9,750 nt of DNA from Microbacteriaceae bacterium (GTDB taxonomy: Bacteria; Actinomycetota; Actinomycetes; Actinomycetales; Microbacteriaceae). The stretch lies in the NCBI GenBank assembly GCA_012719255.1, contig JAAYAS010000205.1, positions 1 to 9,750 of the forward strand, given 5' to 3'. Under the pieces are notes generated by a model. The model ran no database searches. It saw nothing but the letters and a program-made list of their open reading frames with translations, and was not told the DNA's origin. Below, piece by piece: positions 1 through 5,986 of this stretch; positions within the stretch are counted from its first letter, which is position 1, and every line of letters starts with the position of its first letter. A program made the position numbers and the translations under genes.

Positions 1-71
1 GCGCCTTCGGCGGCGAGCTTCGAGACGATGGCGTGCTCACGGGCACCCGAGCCGAGAACCAGAATCTTCAC
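1..71 (-). CDS. purD: Phosphoribosylamine-glycine ligase (GAR synthetase), N-terminal fragment
   Basis: Only the first 23 codons are inside the window; the gene runs off the left edge. From a GTG at 71-69 the minus strand reads MKILVLGSGAREHAIVSKLA and so on. This is the characteristic PurD start: a beta strand followed by the GSGxREHA loop of the N-terminal domain, where family members carry G-G-R-E-H or a close variant. PurD joins glycine to phosphoribosylamine with ATP, the second step of de novo purine synthesis, directly after PurF, which is also in this window. The start is supported by the hexamer TAGGCT placed 7 nt upstream, so the mRNA is probably leaderless. It diverges from the sterol-carrier-family gene at 351. 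The identification rests on this short N-terminus only. Confidence 0.88.
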   Translation of the reverse strand, partial: MKILVLGSGAREHAIVSKLAAEG

Positions 72-78
72 GTCTGCC

Positions 79-84
79 AGCCTA
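79..84 (-). promoter_or_regulatory. -10 element of a leaderless purD promoter
   Basis: On the minus strand TAGGCT fits TANNNT and ends 7 nt before the purD GTG, which places transcription initiation at or next to the start codon. No convincing -35 hexamer is seen 16-18 nt upstream. The same arrangement recurs before five other genes in the window. The remaining divergent region (85-337) shows nothing else I can name. Confidence 0.5.
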
Positions 85-337
85 GGGGAGCGACACGGAC
101 CGATGCGGGCGCCGCGCCCCGGGGCGGTGGTTCGGCAGGTTCGGGGATGCGGGGCGGGCGGCTGACCGCGGAGAGTTCGGGCCCGCCGGTCGGTCCCTCC
201 CCGCGGAGACTCCGCGCCCGCTGCGGCACCGCCGCCCGCACCTCGGCAGTGCCCGGCACCGGCGCGGTGCCCGCGGTGCTCGCCGGTTTCGGGCGGGCTC
301 GGATGCGACGGGCCGGGTCGGCGCCGGGCCGGGTCGG

Positions 338-343
338 TAGGGT
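338..343 (+). promoter_or_regulatory. -10 element of a leaderless promoter for the sterol-carrier-family gene
   Basis: TAGGGT lies 7 nt before the ATG at 351. There is no Shine-Dalgarno sequence between it and the start, which fits initiation at the A of the ATG. No clear -35 is visible. Confidence 0.45.
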
Positions 344-350
344 CGGCGGC

Positions 351-707
351 ATGGCACGTGCACGCATCCCCGACGCCGACGGACTCGCCGCGGTCGCCGC
401 CTGGCGCGAGGGCGACCGCGCCCGCTCCGTCGTCGCGACCGCGGTGCGCTACACGCTGCAGGCGCTCGCCGACCGGGCGCCGGGACGCTCGGTCGAGGTG
501 CGGGTGCCGCCGTTCGGCGCCGTGCAGTGCGTGGAGGGGCCGGGCCACACCCGCGGCACCCCCGCGAACGTCGTCGAGCTCGACCCGTCGACGTGGCTCG
601 AGCTCGCGACCGGCGCGCTCGAGTGGCCGGATGCGGTGGCCGCCGGCCGCGTCGACGCCTCCGGCGTGCGCGCCGACGTGAGCTGGGCCCTGCCCGTCGT
701 CCGCTGA
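351..707 (+). CDS. Sterol carrier family protein (SCP2-like fold), 118 aa
   Basis: A 118-residue soluble protein of the short actinobacterial 'sterol carrier family'. The diagnostic core is residues 51-88: RVPPFGAVQCVEGPGHTRG, then TPANVVE, then LDPSTWLELATG. It ends with a G-x-VxASGxRADxS segment. The N-terminal part (about 12-42) is a predicted helix. Members have an SCP2-like fold with a hydrophobic pocket; the ligand and role are not established. In mycobacteria and relatives this gene sits next to purF/purM, and here it diverges from purD, so linkage to purine genes is conserved but function in that pathway is inference. I chose the ATG at 351 rather than an upstream GTG at 33 because TAGGGT lies 7 nt before it and the upstream translation is low-complexity Arg/Gly/Ala without family similarity. 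A stem-loop follows 12 nt after the TGA. Confidence 0.87.
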   Translation: MARARIPDADGLAAVAAWREGDRARSVVATAVRYTLQALADRAPGRSVEVRVPPFGAVQCVEGPGHTRGTPANVVELDPSTWLELATGALEWPDAVAAGRVDASGVRADVSWALPVVR

Positions 708-719
708 CCCCGCGCACCC

Positions 720-763
720 CGATTCGACCGGTAGTCGTACCTGCAACTACCGGTCGCGAATCG
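720..763. repeat. Hairpin repeat, copy 1
   Basis: Arms CGACCGGTAGT (725-735) and ACTACCGGTCG (746-756) are exact inverse complements around a 10-nt loop (CGTACCTGCA). The stem extends through CGATT/AATCG to 720 and 763 if a two-base CG bulge is allowed. The 29-bp core at 728-756 is repeated without change at 793-821. It starts 12 nt after the stop of the sterol-carrier-family gene, so it may act as a terminator, though no T run follows. Confidence 0.85.
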
Positions 764-792
764 ACGAGGCTCGGTCGCACCGGCACGACCGG

Positions 793-821
793 CCGGTAGT
801 CGTACCTGCAACTACCGGTCG
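793..821. repeat. Hairpin repeat, copy 2
   Basis: Identical over 29 bp to 728-756, including the loop, in direct orientation and offset by 65 bp. Arms are CCGGTAGT and ACTACCGG. It ends 25 nt before the -10 hexamer of the downstream gene, so it lies next to where a -35 would be. The perfect identity, loop included, suggests recent duplication or sequence-level constraint rather than selection for stem pairing alone. Confidence 0.85.
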
Positions 822-846
822 AAAGGGCGGGGTGCGGGCGGGATGA

Positions 847-852
847 GAGAAT
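847..852 (+). promoter_or_regulatory. -10 element, leaderless promoter of the small membrane protein
   Basis: GAGAAT ends 7 nt before the ATG at 860. The same spacing is seen at other starts in the window and argues for 860 as the start instead of the in-frame ATG at 851, which overlaps this hexamer. Confidence 0.4.
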
Positions 853-859
853 GTCCCTC

Positions 860-1225
860 ATGCCTGCTGACAACCGCCACGACCCGCTCCACGACGCTGC
901 GACGAGCCCGGCCGACGACGCCGCGCCGACCGCGCCGCCGGCGGCGGAGCGTCCGCGCGAGATCGAGATGACGGTGCGCCGCCGCGTCAACCTGCGCACC
1001 TTCGCGATCCTCGGCGTCGTCGTCGGCGCGCTGCTCGCGGTGATCCTCACCTACGCGTTCCCCGAGCACCCCGACTTCACCCGGATGCAGGTGCTCGGCT
1101 TCCTGCTCGTGTTCGTCACGGCGCTCACCGTCGTCGTGTTCATGATCATCGCGCTCGCGATCAACCTCGTGATCGGCCGCGAGCGCGGTCGCGTCACCCT
1201 CACGCGCGTCGACGACGGCGAGTAG
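860..1225 (+). CDS. Small two-helix membrane protein of unknown function, 121 aa
   Basis: I do not recognise a named family. The N-terminal part (residues 1-36) is polar and rich in Asp, Ala and Pro. A basic stretch (RRRVNLR, about 40-46) follows, then a hydrophobic helix at about 47-67, a short loop with PEHPDF, and a second helix at about 77-105 (QVLGFLLVFVTALTVVVFMI and onward). It closes with a charged tail RERGRVTLTRVDDGE. By the positive-inside rule both termini should be cytoplasmic. There is no signal peptidase site or lipobox. The gene is monocistronic: hairpin repeats lie upstream and a strong terminator follows the stop by 13 nt. The coding assignment is solid from codon bias and hydropathy; the function is unknown. 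Confidence 0.8.
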   Translation: MPADNRHDPLHDAATSPADDAAPTAPPAAERPREIEMTVRRRVNLRTFAILGVVVGALLAVILTYAFPEHPDFTRMQVLGFLLVFVTALTVVVFMIIALAINLVIGRERGRVTLTRVDDGE

Positions 1226-1238
1226 TCCCGCGCACGGC

Positions 1239-1277
1239 ACGGCCCCGCATCCCGAAGCGAATCGGATGCGGGGCCGT
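1239..1277. terminator. Bidirectional hairpin terminator between convergent genes
   Basis: ACGGCCCCGCATCC (1239-1252) pairs perfectly with GGATGCGGGGCCGT (1264-1277), a 14-bp G/C-rich stem that can extend by CGA/TCG with one bulged C. It lies between the ends of the small membrane protein (1225) and the DUF4352 gene (1300), so it can serve both strands. No real T run follows on either side, which is common in GC-rich actinobacteria. Confidence 0.8.
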
Positions 1278-1299
1278 CCCGTTCCCGGGCCGGGCGCGG

Positions 1300-2097
1300 T
1301 CAGCGCAGCGACACCTCGACGTCGGACGAGAACAGCCCGCCCGACAGCAGCACCGACACCGGCTCGGCGTCGGCCGGCAGGTCGAACACGAGCGTGCCGA
1401 CGACGGTGTTGCCCGGGTTGATGCTCGTGAACAGGACGTCGTTGTCGGGCAGGTAGATCGACGCCGACGAGTCGGTCTCGTGCTCGCGGCCCTGGGAGTC
1501 GATGAGCTTCTGACCGGAGTCGGAGAACGTCTCGGCCGAGTCGCCGGTGTTGCGCACCTCGATGTGCACGAGCAGGAACTCGCCCTGCGCCGTGGTCGTG
1601 AGCACGTCGCCGATCTCGGTGCCGCCGGGCTCGACGCCGGTCACCGTGAACTCGAGGTCGCCGCTCGCCACCGGGGTGCCGATGCCGACGGCGTCGTCGG
1701 CGGGCTCCTCGGCGGGTTCTTCGGCGGGCTCCTCCGCGGGCGCCTCGCCGGGCTCCTCGGCCGAGCCGTCCACCGGCTGCTCGGCCGCCGGGGCGTCCTG
1801 CGAGACGGCCGGAGCGGCGTCGTCGGAGCGCCCGCCGCCGCCGAAGACGGCGGAGAGCAGGATGATGCCGAGCACGACGGCGCCGATGATGGTGAGCACC
1901 TTGTGGCGCGCGAACCACGACTTCTTCGCTTCGGGCTCGCTGAACGGCGGCGGCGGGGTGGTCGCCGGGTAGGGCGGGACGCCCTGCTGCGCCTGGCCGG
2001 CGTGCGGGCCCTGGCCGGGCTGGCCGGGCTGCTGATGCTGACCGGGCTGACCGGGCTGACCGGGCTGGCCGGGGATGAACGGGGGTTGCTGCGACAT
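1300..2097 (-). CDS. Single-pass membrane protein with a DUF4352-type extracellular domain, 265 aa
   Basis: Domain order: a disordered Pro/Gln/Gly N-terminus (residues 1-56) with GQP repeats, a basic stop (KKSWFARHK), one transmembrane helix at about 66-85, an acidic linker (about 90-137) with four EEPA-like repeats, and an all-beta domain at about 138-263. That domain contains the features of DUF4352: GDLEFTVTGVE, then LLVHIEVRNTGD, a GREHETD turn, and INPGNTVVGTLVFDLP. Such domains are immunoglobulin-like, surface-exposed and of unknown ligand. The topology is N-in/C-out without a cleavable signal. The ATG at 2097 is chosen because AGGAG lies 7 nt upstream. It diverges from the sensor kinase, so it is a plausible target or partner of that system, but this is inference. 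The repetitive linker DNA (about 1690-1770) is prone to slippage. Confidence 0.85.
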   Translation of the reverse strand: MSQQPPFIPGQPGQPGQPGQHQQPGQPGQGPHAGQAQQGVPPYPATTPPPPFSEPEAKKSWFARHKVLTIIGAVVLGIILLSAVFGGGGRSDDAAPAVSQDAPAAEQPVDGSAEEPGEAPAEEPAEEPAEEPADDAVGIGTPVASGDLEFTVTGVEPGGTEIGDVLTTTAQGEFLLVHIEVRNTGDSAETFSDSGQKLIDSQGREHETDSSASIYLPDNDVLFTSINPGNTVVGTLVFDLPADAEPVSVLLSGGLFSSDVEVSLR

Positions 2098-2104
2098 CGG
2101 GGTG

Positions 2105-2109
2105 CTCCT
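2105..2109 (-). promoter_or_regulatory. Ribosome binding site of the DUF4352 gene
   Basis: Minus-strand AGGAG lies 7 nt from the ATG at 2097. It decides the start against longer in-frame readings up to 2409 that cover the divergent kinase promoter. This gene therefore has a normal leader, unlike its leaderless neighbours. Confidence 0.65.
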
Positions 2110-2220
2110 CGTGCGAACGGGCGTCGGACCGCTCCGGCGGGCGGGGATGCGGAGGCAGGCCCGCGCCGTCGGAGCCGGGGTGCTGCCACCTTCCCGAACG
2201 ACGGCCGTCGCCGACCTCCC

Positions 2221-2250
2221 CCGATCGGCCAGCGCTGCCCCGCCGATCGG
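2221..2250. promoter_or_regulatory. Pair of CCGATCGG palindromes in the divergent control region
   Basis: The perfect 8-bp palindrome CCGATCGG occurs at 2221-2228 and 2243-2250, centres 22 bp apart, about two helical turns. Relative to the expected start of kinase transcription (about 2312) the sites lie near -87 and -65, a position usable by an activator. Binding by the response regulator encoded downstream is conceivable but not shown. No other feature is seen between 2110 and 2299. Confidence 0.25.
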
Positions 2251-2299
2251 TCGCACTGCTCCGGCCGGTCGGCCCGTGCCCGGTGTCCGAGGCGCGCCA

Positions 2300-2305
2300 T
2301 ACGCT
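2300..2305 (+). promoter_or_regulatory. -10 element, leaderless promoter of the sensor kinase
   Basis: TACGCT fits TANNNT and ends 6 nt before the GTG at 2312. It supports that GTG as the true start. No Shine-Dalgarno sequence is visible upstream of 2312. Confidence 0.45.
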
Positions 2306-2311
2306 GTGGGC

Positions 2312-3544
2312 GTGACGACGACCGCGCCCGAGGCCCGCCGCCGCCTGCCCTGGTGGCGGCGGCTGCTGCCGCTGCCCGCGGTGGTCTTCGCGGGCGCGTT
2401 CGGCTTCACCTATTCGCCGCTCGGCGCCGCCTTCAGCGGGGGCGGGTTCGTGCCCGGCGCGATCGTGCTCGAGCTGCTCCTCGCATTCGCGCTCGGCACG
2501 ACGGCGACCGTGCTGCTCGCCTGGCGCGCCGCGCATCCGCGCACCGTGCTCGGCATCGTCGCGATGCTCGCCGTGATCGCGCCGATCACGCCGATGCCGG
2601 TGCTCGTCGCGCTGCCCGGCTTCATCGACCGCCTCGGCCGGCTCGACCGGCGCGGCGCGGTCGAGCTCGCCGCCGGCATCGGCGCCGCCGCGGTCGTCGG
2701 CGCGATCGCCGCGTTCCGCGATGCGACGGCGCCGACGGCCGCCGCCTCGCTGACCCAGGCGCTGCTGCGCGAGGCCCCGGCCGGCTTCGATGCGCACTAC
2801 GCCGTGCCGCTGTGGGTGTCGATCGCCTCGGTCGCCGTGCCGCTCGCCGTCGCCGTCGCGATCGGCGCCATGCGGCGCACGGTGCGCCTCGGACGCGGTG
2901 CCGAGGCCCGCACCCTCGAGCTCGATGACGAGCTCGCCCGTCGCGCGGAGCGCGAGGCGATCTCCCGCGAGGTGCACGACGCGCTCGGGCATCGGCTCTC
3001 GCTGCTCAGCCTGCAGGCGGGCGCGCTCGAGGCCCGGGCGGCCGCCGACCCGGTCTTCGCCGAGCAGGTCGCCCAGCTGCGCGAGAACGCGGCGCAGTCG
3101 ATGGGCGATCTGCGCGCCCTCCTCGAGCAGCTCGACCGTCGGCCGGTCGCGATGCCCGTCGCCGAGCTGCGCCGGGTGCTCGACGGCGCGGCCGGACCGT
3201 ACGACGCGATCGAGGTCGCCCTCGACCCCGTCGCGCTCGCCGATCCGGAGCTCGGCCGGGCCGTGGTCCGCATCGTGCAGGAGCTGCTCACCAACGCCCG
3301 CAAGCACGCGCACGGCTCGGCGCTGCGCCTCCACGTCGCCGGCGCGCCGGGGGAGGGCGTGCGCATCCGCTGCGCGAACTGGATCGCGCCGGGCCTCGCG
3401 GGCGGCGGCTCCGGCGGTCGAGGGCTCGCCGGCATCGCCGAGCGGGTGCGGCTGCTCGGCGGTACGAGCGAGGCGGGATGCGTCGGGAACGAGTTCCGCG
3501 TGCGCGTCGACCTGCCGTGGCGGCGGATCGCATCGTCCGAGTGA
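2312..3544 (+). CDS. HisKA_3-family sensor histidine kinase, 410 aa
   Basis: A membrane sensor kinase of the NarL-partner class. Hydrophobic segments at about 22-40, 48-71, 77-104, 115-136 and 165-186 give four or five transmembrane helices with little extracellular domain. A coiled linker (about 190-215) follows. The HisKA_3 dimerisation/phosphoacceptor helix has EREAISREVHDALGH with His222. The HATPase domain has the N-box QELLTNARKHAHG with Asn328 and a glycine loop GGRGLAGIAERV (about 368-379). The usual D-box Asp is not seen: the strand reads RIRCANWI, with Asn at about 356. This also occurs in some actinobacterial kinases of this class. The signal is unknown; a membrane-embedded stress sensor is a reasonable inference. 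The GTG start is set by a -10 hexamer 6 nt upstream; an in-frame ATG at 2075 would add a low-complexity tail overlapping the divergent gene. The partner regulator begins 80 nt downstream. Confidence 0.92.
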   Translation: MTTTAPEARRRLPWWRRLLPLPAVVFAGAFGFTYSPLGAAFSGGGFVPGAIVLELLLAFALGTTATVLLAWRAAHPRTVLGIVAMLAVIAPITPMPVLVALPGFIDRLGRLDRRGAVELAAGIGAAAVVGAIAAFRDATAPTAAASLTQALLREAPAGFDAHYAVPLWVSIASVAVPLAVAVAIGAMRRTVRLGRGAEARTLELDDELARRAEREAISREVHDALGHRLSLLSLQAGALEARAAADPVFAEQVAQLRENAAQSMGDLRALLEQLDRRPVAMPVAELRRVLDGAAGPYDAIEVALDPVALADPELGRAVVRIVQELLTNARKHAHGSALRLHVAGAPGEGVRIRCANWIAPGLAGGGSGGRGLAGIAERVRLLGGTSEAGCVGNEFRVRVDLPWRRIASSE

Positions 3545-3612
3545 GCCGGCGGGCTCGAGCGGCGCTGCGGCGAGCGCGGCCCCGCGGCTCATGCGGCGTC
3601 CGTGGCCGCCAC

Positions 3613-3618
3613 TAGGCT
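3613..3618 (+). promoter_or_regulatory. -10 element, leaderless promoter of the response regulator
   Basis: TAGGCT is identical to the purD -10 and ends 6 nt before the ATG at 3625. It implies the regulator can be transcribed separately from the kinase, although readthrough from the kinase is likely too. A weak GAGCC/GGCTC stem overlaps the kinase stop codon (3543-3556) but I do not call it a terminator. Confidence 0.45.
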
Positions 3619-3624
3619 CGGGGC

Positions 3625-4302
3625 ATGCCCGATCCCCAGGCCCGGCCGCCTCGCGTGCTGCTCGTCGACGACGACGCGCTCGTGCGCGGGGCGCTGCGCA
3701 CGATCCTCGGCGCCGCCGGCGTCGACGTGGTGGGCGAGGCCGGCGACGGCGCCGGGGTGGCCGACCTCGCCCGCGAGCGGCGGCCCGACGTCGTGCTCAT
3801 GGATCTGCGCATGCCCGGCGTCGACGGCGTCACCGCCACCGCCCGCATCCGCGCCCTGCCCGAGCCGCCGGAGGTGCTCGTGCTCACGACGTGGGAGGTC
3901 GACGACGCGGTCATCCGGTCCATCCGGGCCGGCGCGAGCGGCTTCCTGCTGAAGTCGACGGCGCCGGGCGACATCGTCGCGGCCGTGCGCGCCGTCGCGG
4001 CGGGGGATGCGGTGCTCTCGCCCGAGAGCGCCCGCGCGGTGGTCGAACGGCTGCGGGCGGACGAGGGCGCCGACCAGCGCCGGCGGGCGCTCGAACTCGT
4101 CGGCCGGCTCACCGACCGCGAGCGCGCCGTGGCCGAGCGGGTGAGCCTGGGCGAGACGAACGCCGAGATCGGTCTCGCCCTGCACATGTCGGCGGGCACG
4201 GTGAAGCAGCATCTCAGCGCCATCGTCGACAAGCTCGGCGTCACCGGCCGCGTGCTCATCGCCGCCGTCATGGTGCGCGCGGGGTTCGGGCCGCGCTGGT
4301 AG
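3625..4302 (+). CDS. NarL/FixJ-family response regulator, 225 aa
   Basis: Receiver domain at about residues 10-125: acidic pocket Asp15-17, phosphoacceptor Asp60 in VVLMDLRMPGVDG, Thr88 in VLTTW, and Lys110 in GFLLKS, all the catalytic residues intact. A linker leads to a LuxR-type helix-turn-helix at about 160-222, with LTDRERAVAERV, then NAEIGLALHMSAGTVKQHLS, and a final KLGV segment. Length is normal for the family. Phosphorylation by the kinase just upstream should promote dimerisation and DNA binding. Same orientation, adjacency and family match (HisKA_3 with NarL) make the pairing secure; the regulon is unknown. The ATG at 3625 lies 6 nt after TAGGCT and the receiver starts directly after it. 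Confidence 0.94.
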   Translation: MPDPQARPPRVLLVDDDALVRGALRTILGAAGVDVVGEAGDGAGVADLARERRPDVVLMDLRMPGVDGVTATARIRALPEPPEVLVLTTWEVDDAVIRSIRAGASGFLLKSTAPGDIVAAVRAVAAGDAVLSPESARAVVERLRADEGADQRRRALELVGRLTDRERAVAERVSLGETNAEIGLALHMSAGTVKQHLSAIVDKLGVTGRVLIAAVMVRAGFGPRW

Positions 4303-4310
4303 GCGGCAGT

Positions 4311-4380
4311 CGTTCGTCGTTCGTCGTTCGTCGTTCGTCGTTCGCCGCTCGCCGTTCGCCGGCTGACGCTCGTCGCTCGT
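4311..4380 (+). repeat. Degenerate heptanucleotide tandem repeat (unit CGTTCGT)
   Basis: Ten consecutive 7-bp units: four exact CGTTCGT, then CGTTCGC, CGCTCGC, CGTTCGC, CGGCTGA, and two CGCTCGT. It begins 8 nt after the response-regulator stop codon. The unit is not a multiple of three and no gene spans it credibly, so it is non-coding; copy number may vary between strains. Conservation is highest at the regulator end and decays away from it. Confidence 0.85.
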
Positions 4381-4426
4381 CACCCGCCGCAGCCGCCCCG
4401 ACGGTCCGACTTGCGCATCCGAATTG

Positions 4427-4442
4427 ATACCCCCTAGGGTAT
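4427..4442. promoter_or_regulatory. CsoR/CstR-type operator, site 1
   Basis: ATACCCCCTAGGGTAT: arms ATACCC and GGGTAT around CCTA. A/T-flanked C and G tracts in inverted order are characteristic of operators bound by the DUF156 repressors (copper CsoR, persulfide CstR and relatives). The ligand class cannot be told from the site alone. Confidence 0.68.
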
Positions 4443-4448
4443 TGAATA

Positions 4449-4466
4449 GATACCCCGGAGGGTATC
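4449..4466. promoter_or_regulatory. CsoR/CstR-type operator, site 2
   Basis: GATACCCCGGAGGGTATC: perfect 7-bp arms around CGGA. Its centre is 23 bp from that of site 1, about two helical turns, so two repressor tetramers could bind the same face of the DNA. Confidence 0.68.
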
Positions 4467-4561
4467 CTGCGCGTCGCACCGGAACCCTCGCCTCCCGTTC
4501 CCGCCCGGCCCGCCGCATCCCCGCACCGCGGCGCGCCCGACCCGAACCGATAGGACCCCGA

Positions 4562-5866
4562 ATGCTCCGCAACCTCGGCGAGAAGTACTCGCCCCTCTAC
4601 TTCCTCGCCGCGCTCGGCGCCGGCGGCATGGCGACGTTCTTCTTCATGTACTTCATGTTCATCACGCCGCACCCGGGCACCCCGATCCCGACCTTCGAGT
4701 CGATCGGCGCCGCCTGGGCCGCCGGCGGCGCGGGCATGCGCACCGCGATCGCCATCGGCTACGTCGGCCAGGTGCTGTTCGTGCTGCTCCACCTCTCGCT
4801 GCTCGCCTGGAACCTCCGCGAGTACCGCATCTTCCGCGCCACCCCGGCGTTCGACAAGCTCCGCAACTCGAACGCGGGCGTCACGCTCATGGCGATCCCG
4901 CTCACCCTCGGCATGACCCTCAACGGCCTGTTCGTCGCCGGCGCCACCCTCGTGCCCGGCATCTGGAACGTCATCGAGGTGCTGCTGCCCCTCGCCGTGG
5001 CCGTGTTCGCGACCATCGGTATCGGCGCCCTCGTCATCTACGGCCGCTTCATCGCCCGCATCTTCACCGGCGCGTTCTCATTCGACGCGAACAACGGCAT
5101 GAACCAGCTGCTCGCCGCCTTCTCGTTCGCGATGATCGGCGTCGGCATGGCCGCGGGCGCCGGGATGAGCTCGGTCACCGGCACCGTCATGGCCGGCCTG
5201 GTCGGCTCGATCTTCTTCATGATCGTGTCGATGCTCGTGTTCGCCGTGATGCTGCCGCTCGGCCTGAAGTCGATGCTCCGCAAGGGCCTGGGGCCCGTGA
5301 ACTCGGCGACCATGTGGCTGCCGGTGCCGATCTTCACCCTCTGGGGCATCACCGTCGTGCGCGACAGCCACGGCCTCGCCACGCTCGGCGCCCTCGGCGG
5401 CGTCGAGGTCGCGATCGGCTCGCAGGCGGTCATGCTCGTGCTCGCCGTCGCGCTCGCCGGCCAGGTCGCGTTCGTGCTCTTCGGCAACGTGCTCATGCTC
5501 CGCAACGGCTTCTACGTCGACTACCTGCTCACCCGCAAGCACCAGTCGCCGGTCGCCTTCACGCTCGTCTGCCCCGGCGTCGCCCTCGGCGTGCTCTCGT
5601 TCTTCGGCATCCACGCCGGCCTCGTGAACAACGGCATCGTCGAGAAGTTCAGCGCGGTCTACTTCGTGCTCCTCGCGATCGCGCTCGTGATCCAGGCGAT
5701 CACCATCGCGGGCACCTTCGTGCTGCTGCGCAACCAGATCCTGCGCGGCTCGGATGCGGGTGCTCCCGCCGCCGCGCCCGTCGCCCCGGCCGCCGGCTCG
5801 GCCGCCGACGCCGACTCGACCGGCACCGGCCCGGTGCGCCGGCCGGAGCTCGCCGGCGCGAAGTAG
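4562..5866 (+). CDS. Polytopic membrane protein with a single cysteine, TsoY-like (tentative), 434 aa
   Basis: About ten transmembrane segments: roughly residues 12-35, 61-83, 106-130, 136-161, 183-201, 208-234, 252-266, 285-311, 333-355 and 363-389, then a disordered Ala/Pro tail. The N-terminus MLRNLGEKYSPLYFLAALGA resembles proteins I recall being annotated as 'TsoY family (seleno)protein'; I cannot verify this here. Consistent with such a family, the protein has exactly one cysteine, Cys337, in the helix-start motif LVCPGVALGV, where a Sec/Cys redox or ligand residue could sit. It has no signal peptide and no ATPase partner. AGGA lies 6 nt before the ATG at 4562. Tandem CsoR/CstR-type operators upstream and a hairpin terminator downstream make it a one-gene regulated unit. 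A role in handling a sulfur, selenium or metal-related anion is inference; TehA/SLAC1-like transport is an alternative. Confidence 0.85.
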   Translation: MLRNLGEKYSPLYFLAALGAGGMATFFFMYFMFITPHPGTPIPTFESIGAAWAAGGAGMRTAIAIGYVGQVLFVLLHLSLLAWNLREYRIFRATPAFDKLRNSNAGVTLMAIPLTLGMTLNGLFVAGATLVPGIWNVIEVLLPLAVAVFATIGIGALVIYGRFIARIFTGAFSFDANNGMNQLLAAFSFAMIGVGMAAGAGMSSVTGTVMAGLVGSIFFMIVSMLVFAVMLPLGLKSMLRKGLGPVNSATMWLPVPIFTLWGITVVRDSHGLATLGALGGVEVAIGSQAVMLVLAVALAGQVAFVLFGNVLMLRNGFYVDYLLTRKHQSPVAFTLVCPGVALGVLSFFGIHAGLVNNGIVEKFSAVYFVLLAIALVIQAITIAGTFVLLRNQILRGSDAGAPAAAPVAPAAGSAADADSTGTGPVRRPELAGAK

Positions 5867-5899
5867 CCGCCGCTCCGCTCGGCATCCGCGCCGATGCGC

Positions 5900-5940
5900 A
5901 ACGCCGATGCACCACTCCCACGGGTGGTGCATCGGCGTTT
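5900..5940 (+). terminator. Rho-independent terminator of the membrane-protein gene
   Basis: A perfect 16-bp stem, AACGCCGATGCACCAC (5900-5915) with its complement at 5924-5939, and an 8-nt loop, ending in GTTT. It lies 34 nt after the stop codon. This is the clearest intrinsic terminator in the window. Confidence 0.88.
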
Positions 5941-5986
5941 CCAGGCTGCTGCTCCCCCGCGGCACCGCGACGCTGGATCCTGCCAC

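Larger units (their letters stand above)
4424..4468 (+). promoter_or_regulatory. Promoter region overlapping two CsoR/CstR-type operators
   Basis: TTGATA (4424-4429), a 17-bp spacer and TAGATA (4447-4452) give one candidate promoter. TATCCT (4463-4468) is a better -10 match, with TTGAAT (4442-4447) 15 bp upstream as a weaker -35. In either case the -35 and -10 positions overlap the two palindromes, so a bound repressor would block RNA polymerase. The leader to the gene at 4562 is then roughly 90-100 nt. Confidence 0.5.

Noticed and set aside
33..350. Longer N-terminus for the sterol-carrier-family protein
   Set aside because: It would overlap purD and is Arg/Gly/Ala-rich without similarity; the ATG at 351 matches the family length.
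68..367. 99-codon minus-strand frame between purD and the sterol-carrier-family gene
   Set aside because: Arg/Pro/Ala low complexity overlapping both real genes, with no ribosome binding site or domain.
2075..2311. Longer N-terminus for the sensor kinase
   Set aside because: The extension is low complexity, overlaps the divergent DUF4352 gene start, and the GTG at 2312 has a -10 hexamer 6 nt upstream.
3543..3556. GAGCC/GGCTC hairpin at the kinase stop codon as a terminator
   Set aside because: Only a 5-bp stem overlapping the stop and no T run; more likely chance in this GC context.
812..3592. 926-codon open frame on the minus strand
   Set aside because: It lies antisense to the small membrane protein, kinase and regulator gap, and out of frame with the DUF4352 gene; the translation is Arg/Ala/Glu/His-rich low complexity with no domain. 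Typical GC-rich shadow.
4424..4561. Upstream in-frame start for the membrane protein at 4562
   Set aside because: It would place coding sequence over the operators and promoter; the ATG at 4562 has AGGA 6 nt upstream and begins the conserved-looking N-terminus.
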